A program made the translations under genes and the position numbers. A model generated the notes under the pieces. That model worked only from the letters and a program-made list of their open reading frames with translations, did no database searches and had not been told where the DNA came from. A stretch of DNA of 64,000 bases from Flavimaribacter sp039888615 (GTDB taxonomy: Bacteria > Pseudomonadota > Alphaproteobacteria > Rhizobiales > Rhizobiaceae). Position 1 is the stretch's first letter, and every line of letters begins with the position of its first letter. Of this stretch, positions 36,060-43,566 are shown one piece after another. The stretch is from NCBI GenBank assembly GCA_039888615.1, contig JBDQQS010000021.1; one strand, written 5' to 3'.

Positions 36060-36389
36060 GGAAGGCCCGACTTAGCCCGAAATTCCTTTGTTTGCAAGGA
36101 CTTTAGGGACATTTTCGCTGGAAATAAAACTCGTAGAAACGTGCAAGAAATTGCAGAACGAAGCATGATCAAACCGGAAACTGCGCCAAAAAACGGCACA
36201 AATACGGCACAGTTTGTTCCGGTAAACGCCACGTCGCGCCAACGGACATTAACGTGGGCCTTGCTAACGGTTGCGACACCCGCTTCATTTGATCTGTAGC
36301 ATCAAGCAATTCTGCGCCTTTCGAGTAACCTGCACTTTGATGCCATTATACCCATATAGCGTAGGCAACCAGAGTGATCGGGTGGGTCA
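36060..36389. other. Intergenic after tRNA-Ser 5' side
   Basis: About 330 bp. The tRNA promoter may use TTGCAA (36097-36092, minus strand) with TAAGTC 17 bp later. A direct repeat ACGGCACA occurs twice, about 12 bp apart near 36193-36212. A 44-codon frame beginning near 36165 has no convincing ribosome-binding site. No other signal was seen. Confidence 0.4.
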
Positions 36390-36521
36390 ATGACTGGAAA
36401 TCGGGAAACGCGTTTGCAAATCACGCTCGACAATAGCGAGCTGGAAGCTATCGAGGACTGGAGATTCGAACAACGCATGCCGAGCCGGGCCGCCGCAGTG
36501 CGAGGCCTCCTGCGTCATTGA
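36390..36521 (+). CDS. 43-residue ribbon-helix-helix protein
   Basis: A very short reading frame: MTGNRETRLQITLDNSELEA then an EDWRFEQRMPSRAAAVRGLL segment. This is the beta strand plus helix-helix of CopG/Arc-type DNA-binding proteins (RLQITL strand; LEAIEDWRFEQRM helix 1; SRAAAVRGLLRH helix 2), a pattern widespread in alphaproteobacteria. Such proteins dimerise to bind operator DNA and often act as antitoxins or phage and plasmid regulators; no toxin gene is adjacent. The upstream GGGTGGG is a modest ribosome-binding site. Ending right after the second helix is usual for minimal members. Confidence 0.75.
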   Translation: MTGNRETRLQITLDNSELEAIEDWRFEQRMPSRAAAVRGLLRH

Positions 36522-36640
36522 AACAAGGCGGCAAAGCTGAAATTGAAATTGCAGTCCCCGGCTGCACAACCGCCGGGGACCGCCACGATATTCCGGTCTA
36601 ATTGTAGACCGCCATATGTCAGACATGCCTGACTTCCGGC

Positions 36641-37132
36641 TCAGGCCGCCTTCTTGTTCAATTTGTCTTCAGCAAGCCGCGTAAGCTTTGCATCAGCACT
36701 TTTTTCCTCTTCGAGATTATCGCGCAACGGGCTGATTGCGTCCTCGTATCCAAGCTGCTGAGCCCAGGTAAGAAGTGTGCCGTAGCGTGTAATTTCATAG
36801 TGCTCTACGGCCTGACCAGCCGCGATAAGCGCGGCATCCAGGGTTTCGTCATCCTCGATTTCATCGATGAGCTCTTCGGCTTCCTTGACGATACCCTCGA
36901 TCGCCGGGCACTCTTCGGATGAAGGCGTCTTGCCGAGCAGATCAAAAACCTTTTTCAACCTTTCAATCTGACCTTCCGTTTCGGATCGGTGATCCTTGAA
37001 GAGTTTTCCGAGTGACGCGTTGGAACTTTTCTCGATCATTGTGGGGAGATTCTTCAGAATGTAGTTCTCGGCAAAATAGACGTCCTGCAGCGTGTGTTCA
37101 AAGAGGTCTTCGAGATTCTTGAGAGACATCAT
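36641..37132 (-). CDS. Ferritin-like DUF892 (YciE/YciF-type) stress protein
   Basis: A 163-residue four-helix protein of the DUF892 family. The N-terminus LEDLFEHTLQDVYFAENYILKNLP is typical, with E and H residues (LFKDHRSETEGQIERL; AAGQAVEHYEITRYGTLLTWAQQLG) at the positions that form a di-iron-like site. Expected to be cytoplasmic and induced by osmotic or general stress. The two ATGs at the start (MM) follow AAAGGAC. Neighbouring DUF421 and YrhK genes suit a general-stress cluster. Confidence 0.88.
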   Translation of the reverse strand: MMSLKNLEDLFEHTLQDVYFAENYILKNLPTMIEKSSNASLGKLFKDHRSETEGQIERLKKVFDLLGKTPSSEECPAIEGIVKEAEELIDEIEDDETLDAALIAAGQAVEHYEITRYGTLLTWAQQLGYEDAISPLRDNLEEEKSADAKLTRLAEDKLNKKAA

Positions 37133-37334
37133 TTTGTCCTTTCGGTTGCGTATTGCGTGATGACAATCAAATGCAGAAAAACCTGATTGGTTCCCTCATG
37201 ACGGTGCGACCAGACAAATCGTGCTTTTGCTGGCGCGGCCCTATCGATCATGCCTGGCGCTGAAACCAAAACGGGAGTTTGAAGTTTCTATCCTGCGGGA
37301 CAGGTCTTCAATTTTTAAGCTGAAGGAATTCACT

Positions 37335-37844
37335 ATGATCGACTGGAACGAAAAGCTGGAGATTGTCGTATCCGCAATCTCTATTTATGCGTTTATTGTA
37401 CTTTTTGTGCGCCTTTACGGAAAGCGCACCACCGCCCAAATGAATAATTTTGACTGGATTGTGACGGTAGCCTTCGGGTCACTGGCGTCCTCGGGAATAC
37501 TGATGTCGAAGGTCAGTATTCTGGACGCGGTGCTGGCGATGTTTGTCCTTCTGACCCTGCAATACAGTGTAACCTTTCTTGCTTTTCGCAACGCCCGGTT
37601 TGCGGAAATCGTGAAATCAGAACCCAGAATGCTCTTCTACGACGGAAAGTTTCTCAAGCATCAGATGAAAAAAGAGAGAGTAGCCGAATCAGAAATACTT
37701 AGCGCGATCAGACAACACGGTTTTGCTCGAGTGGAGGATGTCCAGGCTGTTGTTCTGGAAAACGAAGCTCAAATGAGCGTCCTGAGCCATAACGAAAACC
37801 ATTCACCATCTGCCCTGAAGGGCATAGAGCGAGTTCAGGAATGA
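37335..37844 (+). CDS. DUF421 (YetF-like) membrane protein
   Basis: A 169-residue protein with three N-terminal helices (VVSAISIYAFIVLFVRLYGKRT; VTVAFGSLASSGILMS; DAVLAMFVLLTLQYSVTFLAF) and a cytoplasmic DUF421 domain containing EPRMLFYDGKFLKHQMKKERVAESEILSAIRQHG (family pattern) and the acid VQAVVLENEAQMSVL. YetF-type proteins occur in envelope or spore stress contexts; their biochemical function is unknown. The ATG at 37335 follows AAGGAATT; an extension to 37221 is not supported. Confidence 0.85.
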   Translation: MIDWNEKLEIVVSAISIYAFIVLFVRLYGKRTTAQMNNFDWIVTVAFGSLASSGILMSKVSILDAVLAMFVLLTLQYSVTFLAFRNARFAEIVKSEPRMLFYDGKFLKHQMKKERVAESEILSAIRQHGFARVEDVQAVVLENEAQMSVLSHNENHSPSALKGIERVQE

Positions 37845-37871
37845 CAACATCAGCGCCAGTACTGCTTATCT

Positions 37872-38090
37872 TCAATTTTCGTTCCAGATATCGACAAGCA
37901 AGCGGCCGAGTGCTCCGACAAACATCAGAAACGAACCGATAATGAAGAGCCAAACTCCTATGAGTTTGTACGCTTCCAGCGAAGGTAGAAACAGAAGGCT
38001 TCCAACAAAGAAGAAGAAGTTGCCCAACAGCCCGAGAGAAAGGTGAACCCATCCAAATTCATGGACCAACATTCGTATCGGATTGCTCAT
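37872..38090 (-). CDS. YrhK-like small membrane protein
   Basis: A 72-residue protein with two hydrophobic helices (VHLSLGLLGNFFFFVGSLLFLP and LIGVWLFIIGSFLMFVGALG), preceded by HEFGWVH, which matches the YrhK domain as I know it. The ATG at 38090 has AGGAG seven bases upstream. It is convergent with the DUF421 gene. Function unknown. Confidence 0.75.
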   Translation of the reverse strand: MSNPIRMLVHEFGWVHLSLGLLGNFFFFVGSLLFLPSLEAYKLIGVWLFIIGSFLMFVGALGRLLVDIWNEN

Positions 38091-38146
38091 AAACACTCTC
38101 CTATCGCACTGTGACTGAATTTCCTTCCGGCAACGGCTCCAGCTGC

Positions 38147-38452
38147 ATGCCGTTCCATCTCTCCTTCACTGCCAACACCGGGGCCGACCCGACGATCTCG
38201 ACCTCGACGAATGTCGAAAGCATTACCCGGCGCGCAGACTGGGATTTCGCGATCAATTTCGACCGGGACATGGCGGACACGAACTATCAGATTCTCGTCG
38301 ATGCGATGCCTTCAAGCTACCCCGCCGTCGTCATCCCGGTGATCCGGGGCAAGAACGACTGGAATGTGCGCGTACAGTTCGTCGACGAGACCGGCGCCTA
38401 TGTCGAGCCGGCCTCAGTGGCGGTGACGATTTTGGGAACGGTTACGATTTGA
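38147..38452 (+). CDS. Phage-like hypothetical protein, possibly decayed
   Basis: The frame (open from 38111) encodes LSFTANTGADPTISTSTNVE then WDFAINFDRDMADTNYQILVDAM, SYPAVVIPVIRGKNDWNVRV and ETGAYVEPASVAVTILGTV. The all-beta composition resembles phage tail or adhesin domains. No strong ribosome-binding site exists, and the start at 38147 (MPFHLSF) is only the best ATG, so this may be a fragment. A related piece lies at 32681-32730. Confidence 0.5.
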   Translation: MPFHLSFTANTGADPTISTSTNVESITRRADWDFAINFDRDMADTNYQILVDAMPSSYPAVVIPVIRGKNDWNVRVQFVDETGAYVEPASVAVTILGTVTI

Positions 38453-38606
38453 ACACCCACCCTAACCGCTAAAAACTGGACAATACCCAGTGGAAACGCA
38501 GTAACGGCGGCATAAGCATACGCGAAAATTAATCATGCCGTGGAGATCGGCGCCCGCTGCCTCGCTAAGCGGGCCGGTTGCTCCATTACCCTTTTATGGC
38601 CGCGAC

Positions 38607-38720
38607 TTAGATTATTCCCGACGTCAACATCACAACGAAAGTAGCCACCGCGAACAACGTGATGTAACAGACCAAGATTTCTATCCGATAAAATTTGCTT
38701 ATCCTAGGGATCAATATCAT
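38607..38720 (-). CDS. 37-residue single-span membrane peptide
   Basis: A short frame encodes MILIPRISKFYRIEILVC then YITLFAVATFVVMLTSGII: a basic N-terminus and one transmembrane helix. The ribosome-binding site is excellent (GGGAGGAATTCAA-ATG). Nothing is known of its role; hydrophobic peptides of this size can be membrane-stress peptides or type I toxins, but no antisense RNA was identified. Confidence 0.55.
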   Translation of the reverse strand: MILIPRISKFYRIEILVCYITLFAVATFVVMLTSGII

Positions 38721-38752
38721 TTGAATTCCTCCCTACAGTTTACGACATCAGA

Positions 38753-39238
38753 TTATTGAGCGCGCAAACTTTGTCTACGATTGATGAAGCCATTCAACCT
38801 GGCGTTTTCTACAGCTTTTGCAGCTACACTTGCACTGAGAAAGTCACCGTAAAAGTGACCGTTTTCAGTTACATTCCAGATTCCATTTTTTTCCATGATC
38901 TGGAACACATCAGTCGTAGTCTTCGCCTTGTTGGATTTCCTTTTTCCCCTGGGTAATAACTCAGATTTTCTCGAAGGAGCAGGCCAGATTCGATCTGCTA
39001 CACTTCCCTTCAAAGAAGAAATTGATCGCAGAATCCGCTCGTAGGCAAGCATGCGTGTATTCAATGTTCTGGTCTTGGGCGGGTGGTATGATGCGCGTTG
39101 TTTGGTATGAGGAATTGCCGTTCGTAAGGTCATGCCTTCGTTTTCGGCACGGTCAATTTGCTCGGCATCGGAATGGCTAAAATCAACGGTGCCAGCGACG
39201 CTGGCGCGGCCGTTTGGCTTATTGTTTGAGGTATTCAT
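38753..39238 (-). CDS. Hypothetical protein with DUF2188-like C-terminus
   Basis: A 161-residue protein. The N-terminal two thirds are polar and basic (LPRGKRKSNKAKTTTD), probably disordered; the C-terminus (QIMEKNGIWNVTENGHFYGDFLSASVAAKAVENARLNG, in parts) looks like a small domain in which a residue-by-residue response to W-x-V-x-x-x-G and alanine-rich helix recalls DUF2188. GAAAGG precedes the ATG. Base composition is richer in A+T than the metabolic operons, which suggests transfer. Confidence 0.55.
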   Translation of the reverse strand: MNTSNNKPNGRASVAGTVDFSHSDAEQIDRAENEGMTLRTAIPHTKQRASYHPPKTRTLNTRMLAYERILRSISSLKGSVADRIWPAPSRKSELLPRGKRKSNKAKTTTDVFQIMEKNGIWNVTENGHFYGDFLSASVAAKAVENARLNGFINRRQSLRAQ

Positions 39239-39705
39239 GAGAATGCCTTTCAGGCAATCGCCGAGATCACTCGGTGAATATCAGGAAATACCCGATATCT
39301 TCTATATATGTGGCAGCTATCAAGCGTTGTAAGTGGTGTGTGAAAATATAGTTGGAAGACATCACACGGTTTGAGATGGAAGTAGCGTAGAAGTGGATAC
39401 TGACACTCTCCCCGCAGGCCGTTCATGTAAATAGAAACCATATAAAGATATTTCCGTCGCATTGCGGAGCCAAGTCCGGATTTCGGCCTGTTCCAGATCT
39501 TCGCATGGGCGTGCGTGAACGTTAAAGTTACCCCCAAACGTTTCTTGTCTCCGCAATATGATTGCCTTGTTCTGGGTGCGCGGCAGCTGGCGTGGTCACC
39601 GAATTTCGAACATATCTTGGTGCATCGTCGAGCAGCTAACAAATCGCAGGCTCGCGGCTACTATGTCGGCCAACGCACGAAGGAAAAGACAAAGGGCTCG
39701 ACGTG
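39239..39705. other. AT-richer intergenic stretch
   Basis: Nearly 470 bp. A 64-codon minus-strand frame (39362-39556, TTG start with AAGG upstream, containing EDLEQAEIRTWLRNATEISL) might be a gene but matches nothing I recognise; an overlapping 130-codon frame is less plausible. No repeats or RNA genes were found. Confidence 0.35.
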
Positions 39706-39924
39706 ATGGCGGAGGACTGGCGCTGGTTTATCGGTATTATGGTCACCTTGGCCCTGGCGTTCGCCGGGGTTATTCGCAATCTCTATGCCAAGCTTTCACG
39801 CAACAGCGCCGAGCTGCACAAGCGCATCGCCGACCTGAAGGACCCTCTCGTGGACATAAAGGCTGATGGCCAGAAGAGGCACGACGAACTCAAGGGGCTG
39901 GTGAACCGGGCGCTGGAGCGGTAG
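39706..39924 (+). CDS. Small membrane-anchored coiled-coil protein, phage-like
   Basis: A 72-residue protein: an N-terminal transmembrane helix (WFIGIMVTLALAFAGVIRNLY) followed by a charged coiled coil (LSRNSAELHKRIADLKDPLV...). The layout is common among phage lysis or structural accessory proteins and small membrane-anchored proteins of alphaproteobacterial prophages. AAAGGG precedes the ATG at 39706 (a GTG lies one codon upstream). Function not known. Confidence 0.55.
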   Translation: MAEDWRWFIGIMVTLALAFAGVIRNLYAKLSRNSAELHKRIADLKDPLVDIKADGQKRHDELKGLVNRALER

Positions 39925-40122
39925 GCTTACGGTACCTTCGCCCAGCCAAGTGATCGAAAACAGCTTTTAAACTGTTGGTTGCCAAGATGCATTCAAATAT
40001 TACGGGATGCGCAGGAGATGAATCCCAATAGTCGATTTTCGAGATGGTGCGCCCTCAGAACAGGATTCGAGAGGCCCACCTGGAAAAAAGGGCCTGAACC
40101 GGACATTGCGATACGCATCCGC

Positions 40123-41202
40123 CTATTTACGACCCAACAATTTTGTATATTTCGGCACGAACAGATCCTTGCCCTTCATGAACCGGGTCACTAAATCGCC
40201 TGCAGTGAAGGCGACGAGGTAGGAATTTCCTTTCCTGGGACCCAGCGGAACGAGGATGGGCGCCTTGTCCCAGGGCTTGTATGGCTTCAGATCCTCGACA
40301 GACTTGCCGTCAACCAGCTCGGAAAGCGCCTTGGTCAACCAAGGCTGCTGCCGGCTTGCCGCGACGATGGTCATGCCGTCGCCTGTTTCAGCCACATCAC
40401 CGGCCGCAAAAACGTTGGGCAGCGAGGACGGACGCATCCATCCGTCAACCTTTATCCGGTTTGAACTTCCCCTGGCTGCACCGGGCAGGTCCTCAAGCAA
40501 TTCGGAGGAAGCGCGGGAACCAATCACCGGGAAAATCAGATCAGCAGAAATCTGCGTTCCGTTGGAGAGCGTCAACGTCCCGGAATAGGGCTCGGCAAGG
40601 CTCTCCAGATTTTCCGCCCGAGCTCCGAATACAAGGTCGACGCCGGCAGATTTCAATTTTGTCGTCAGCCCGTTTCCAAGCTTGGAGGGCATGTCCGGAA
40701 ACAGCCGGGGCTGATCGGAGATCAACGTGACTTTCTTTTCCGGCATGTAATGTGCGATTTCACCTGCCAGTTCTGTTCCGACGGCGCCAGCGCCAACGAT
40801 GGCTACCGTGTTGGCGCCCTTCAGCATGGCGTGGATGCGCGCATTGTCCGCACGCAGTCCCTCGATATCATCCCCTGCAGCCTTGAAGGGCTTGGCGTTC
40901 TCCGAGCCGGTGGCAACGACGATATAGTCAGCCTCAATACGGGCGCCATCCTCAAGCGTAACCCCGCGACCATCCACGTTCGCCGCCCGCGCCTGCACGA
41001 ATTTTCCGCTGGTCAGCAGATTGCCGAAGGGAATCAGCGCGCTATCGACTATCGATGGATCAACCACGGCACGTATCATCGCCGGGGTGTGGACGAAGTG
41101 GCTGCGCTGTTCGATCAGGGTGATATCCGCCTTGTTCTCAAGAGTTTTGGCGAGTCGGGCGCCGATATAGCCGCCCCCTATGATCGCAATGCGTTTGGTC
41201 AT
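40123..41202 (-). CDS. FAD-dependent NAD(P)H oxidoreductase, NDH-2/AIF-like
   Basis: A 359-residue pyridine-nucleotide-disulfide-type oxidoreductase. The FAD site is IAIIGGGYIGARLAKTLE at the N-terminus; a second Rossmann motif NTVAIVGAGAVGTELAGEIA (about 134-153) binds NAD(P)H; the later FAD contact is PNVFAAGDVAETGDGM. No redox-active CxxC is seen, so a quinone or small electron acceptor is likely, as in NDH-2/FSP1-type proteins. The gene is divergent from a MerR-type regulator, which probably controls it. Confidence 0.87.
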   Translation of the reverse strand: MTKRIAIIGGGYIGARLAKTLENKADITLIEQRSHFVHTPAMIRAVVDPSIVDSALIPFGNLLTSGKFVQARAANVDGRGVTLEDGARIEADYIVVATGSENAKPFKAAGDDIEGLRADNARIHAMLKGANTVAIVGAGAVGTELAGEIAHYMPEKKVTLISDQPRLFPDMPSKLGNGLTTKLKSAGVDLVFGARAENLESLAEPYSGTLTLSNGTQISADLIFPVIGSRASSELLEDLPGAARGSSNRIKVDGWMRPSSLPNVFAAGDVAETGDGMTIVAASRQQPWLTKALSELVDGKSVEDLKPYKPWDKAPILVPLGPRKGNSYLVAFTAGDLVTRFMKGKDLFVPKYTKLLGRK

Positions 41203-41280
41203 GTTGTATTTCCTGTATCATTGAGGCGGTTGCAAATCATCGCGTTCAGCGACATATATTGCGTGAGCCTACAAAAAACA

Positions 41281-41296
41281 ATAGACCATGGTTTAT
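41281..41296. promoter_or_regulatory. Candidate MerR-type operator
   Basis: ATAGACCATGGTTTAT is palindromic except for one position pair (ATArACCATGGTyTAT). It lies in the divergent region, 16 bp upstream of the merR-type start. MerR regulators bind such sites within long-spacer promoters. Which direction it serves is undetermined. Confidence 0.5.
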
Positions 41297-41312
41297 GGTT
41301 GGAGGTTATTTG

Positions 41313-41675
41313 ATGCGCATCGGTGAATTGGCAGAGCGTTCAGGAGTCAGCAGGGATACGGTCCGGTTCTACGAGCGCAACGGATTGATCTCATCTGTTG
41401 CAGGGCAGAGCGAGACCAACAACTACCGGGACTATCCGGAGGAAAATCTGGTCCGGCTGAATTTTTTCGTCAAGGCGCGCGACGCAGGCATGTCGATTGC
41501 GGACATGCGTGACATCATTGAAGCCATGGATGGGCGTTGCGATGCATCCCTGGCCAGAAATGTCATCGAGTCGAAGATCAATGAATTGAAAGAACGGGCC
41601 GATCAGATTCAGCGCGTAATCGAATTTCTGCAACGCGGACCAGATCCTGACGGGGATTTCGCTCCTGGGAATTAG
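41313..41675 (+). CDS. MerR-family transcriptional regulator
   Basis: A 120-residue regulator. The N-terminal winged helix is MRIGELAERSGVSRDTVRFY with ERNGLISS; the wing contains NNYRDYPEENLVRLNFFVKARDAGMS; a long dimerisation helix follows. A single cysteine (DGRCDASLARN) sits where metal-sensing MerR proteins place a ligand, but the second cysteine is missing, so an oxidative or organic signal is as likely. GGAGG precedes the ATG. Confidence 0.88.
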   Translation: MRIGELAERSGVSRDTVRFYERNGLISSVAGQSETNNYRDYPEENLVRLNFFVKARDAGMSIADMRDIIEAMDGRCDASLARNVIESKINELKERADQIQRVIEFLQRGPDPDGDFAPGN

Positions 41676-42119
41676 AGACGTAACCTTCGCAATGATTATG
41701 CAACGCACAACGTCCGCCTATGGCGCTTCGTCGCATTGGGCAATTGCTTGAGATGGCTGAAATTGGGATAGCCGACGCCGAAGAATTCCCGATCGATATC
41801 TGAGGTCCGCATTTTTCCAATCACAAGTTTTTCCCTAACCTAATAACAACAAACAACGATTTGTTCCCGAACTTCGGAATTTTTGCGGAGCAAAGGAATC
41901 AAGGATTTTTTTCAAACTTCGCAACGGAACGTCGCGTCAGGTCTTGTTTCTGTCACAGTTTATTGCCATATTGCGCCCATCGAACTTTCGGCCGATTGAC
42001 TATGGCCCGCGTTTTCCGCGCTTGCTTTGTCTCTTCTACCCTGATTTCGACGAAACCGTTCAGGGCTGCGCCTGGCGCACTCAGGAACATGACAAGCACT
42101 TGCATAAAGGAACAACGCA
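41676..42119. other. Gene-free leader region of the cold-shock gene
   Basis: Some 440 bp without a supported gene. The half next to the cold-shock gene is AT-rich and probably carries its promoter and a long 5' untranslated leader, as usual for cspA-type genes whose leader RNA refolds in the cold. AAAGGAAC precedes the ATG. Confidence 0.45.
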
Positions 42120-42329
42120 ATGGCTACAGGAACCGTCAAATGGTTCAACACCACCAAAGGCTTTGGCTTCATTCAGCCTGACGCCGGTGGCAACGACGTC
42201 TTCGTGCATATCTCTGCAGTGGAACGCTCGGGAATGCAGTCTCTGGCTGAAGGTCAGAAGGTCAATTTCGAAGTCGTCAAGGATCAACGTTCAGGCAAGT
42301 CGGCCGCCGACAACCTCAGCGCCGCCTGA
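42120..42329 (+). CDS. cspA: Cold-shock-domain RNA chaperone
   Basis: A 69-residue single cold-shock domain. MATGTVKWFNTTKGFGFIQP holds RNP1 (KGFGFI) and VFVHIS is RNP2; the last strand is VNFEVV. It binds single-stranded nucleic acid and melts mRNA structure. The symbol denotes the family; the paralogue cannot be fixed. A double hairpin follows the gene. Confidence 0.93.
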   Translation: MATGTVKWFNTTKGFGFIQPDAGGNDVFVHISAVERSGMQSLAEGQKVNFEVVKDQRSGKSAADNLSAA

Positions 42330-42390
42330 ATGTAATTACTGTCTGCGCCTGTCGAGTCACGGATGTACTGGCAGGCAGGCGACAGGCAGG

Positions 42391-42442
42391 CGCGCCGCGT
42401 GAGCGGCGCGATCCGGGAGGCGGGCTCGTTCCCGCCTTTTCC
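42391..42442 (+). terminator. Tandem hairpins ending the cold-shock transcript
   Basis: CGCGCCGC-GTGA-GCGGCGCG (42391-42410) is a perfect 8-bp stem with a tetraloop. It is followed by GGCGGG-ctcgtt-CCCGCC (42419-42436) with TTTT directly after, a typical intrinsic terminator. Confidence 0.75.
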
Positions 42443-42585
42443 GTTTTCGGGGCCTGGGGCTATACGCTCCTATTGACGACGAGGCCCCGTTTTCATTCCG
42501 GCAATGCAACGTTGCGGGGGACTTGTGCGGGGTAAAAGCTGACGGTCGGCTTTCATCTCAAGCAACGCATACGAAAGGAGACATT

Positions 42586-42819
42586 TTGCAAATCCACGTC
42601 AGAGACAACAATATCGAACAGGCCCTGCGCGCGCTCAAGAAGAAGATGCAGCGCGAGGGAATTTTCAGGGAAATGAAATCCCGCAGCGCATATGAAAAGC
42701 CTTCCGAGAAGCGCGCGAGAGAAAAAGCCGAAGCCGTTCGCCGGCATCGCAAGCTCACCAGAAAGCTGGCGCAGCGCGAAGGTCTCCTTCCAGGACGCCG
42801 CAAGGCGCGCGCGCGGTAA
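42586..42819 (+). CDS. rpsU: 30S ribosomal protein S21, TTG start
   Basis: A 77-residue S21. IHVRDNNIEQALRALKKKMQ and REGIFREMK are characteristic, followed by YEKPSEKRAREKAEAVRR and a basic tail. The frame has no ATG or GTG at the right position: the TTG at 42586 follows AAAGGAG by 5 nt, and the next residues align exactly with S21 starts (MQVLVRDNN-type). S21 sits in the mRNA decoding platform and helps initiation. It lies downstream of the cold-shock gene, a common pairing in this order. Confidence 0.93.
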   Translation: MQIHVRDNNIEQALRALKKKMQREGIFREMKSRSAYEKPSEKRAREKAEAVRRHRKLTRKLAQREGLLPGRRKARAR

Positions 42820-42827
42820 CGACAAGA

Positions 42828-42887
42828 CCGGCGTGAGATTGTCTGCATAAAAAGCCGCGACGGCTTCAGTCGACAATCTCACAAGCC
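42828..42887 (+). ncRNA. Nested long hairpin downstream of rpsU
   Basis: GTGAGATTGTC (42833-42843) and GACAATCTCAC (42872-42882) pair perfectly over 11 bp, extended outward by CCGGC/GCCGG with a 2-nt bulge. Inside, AAGCCG-CGA-CGGCTT (42852-42866) forms a second stem. Only a short A/T tract is present, so this is not a classical terminator; it may end or protect the rpsU mRNA or be a structured RNA. Confidence 0.45.
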
Positions 42888-43566
42888 GGATGCCTGTCTG
42901 GCGCGGCAACGCGAATCGATCGCGCCGCGCCGAACTGATCGCTCTCTCTATAACAGCGAACGTATTATCCGTCCTTCTTGCCTGCGGGTCAGTGCAAGTC
43001 GCCAGACCGGACATCCTTTTCCACTCTCTCTTTATTCAATTGCTTTGCAGAGAATTCAGTTGCTTCATCGAAACTGTAGCGATCTTTAAGCATTCACTGC
43101 GCCGCCCTCCCCTGCGCACAGCGCACTTCTCCCCGTCATTCCCTTTGCGATTCTCTGCTCTCCGAATCTTTCGGCGCGAAAGACCATGTATTTCCGGGGG
43201 AATCAGACGCCTCCAAACCGTAACCGAGCGCGATTGATCCGGCGATTGGCAAGACTCAGTCGCGCGGAAACCGCACTTCACCAGGCTGGAATAGCGATTG
43301 CGATGGCCGATTCCTTAAACATTCTTTAAGAGTCGTAGCGGCTGCCGGATCAAATCGTGTCTTTTTTGCAACAGACAGAATTCATCGACAGGGATTGCCG
43401 CCCGACGGGGCACATAGCAGTTGCGTGCAGAATGGGGATGGGTATCTTCGGATTCGGAAGAGAGGCGGGTAGCCGTGGTTCTTCTTTGAGTTGGGGATGG
43501 GAAAGATAACGCTGCCCGACAGCATTTTACCCAGACCGAAATTAAAATTTGACTGGAGGTCAGAAA
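42888..43566. other. Upstream region of porin 1
   Basis: Almost 700 bp without a supported gene; a 115-codon frame from 42890 lacks a ribosome-binding site and family features. CTTAAA-5 nt-TTTAAG (43314-43330) is an inverted repeat that might be a regulator site or part of the porin promoter. TGACTGGAGGTCAGAAA just before the porin ATG is shared word for word with porin 2. Confidence 0.45.

Noticed and set aside
39250..39642. 130-codon minus-strand open frame
   Set aside because: Overlaps another weak frame, no family resemblance, cysteine/arginine-rich composition of non-coding DNA.
42890..43237. 115-codon plus-strand open frame upstream of porin 1
   Set aside because: No ribosome-binding site, odd composition, and overlaps intergenic structure.
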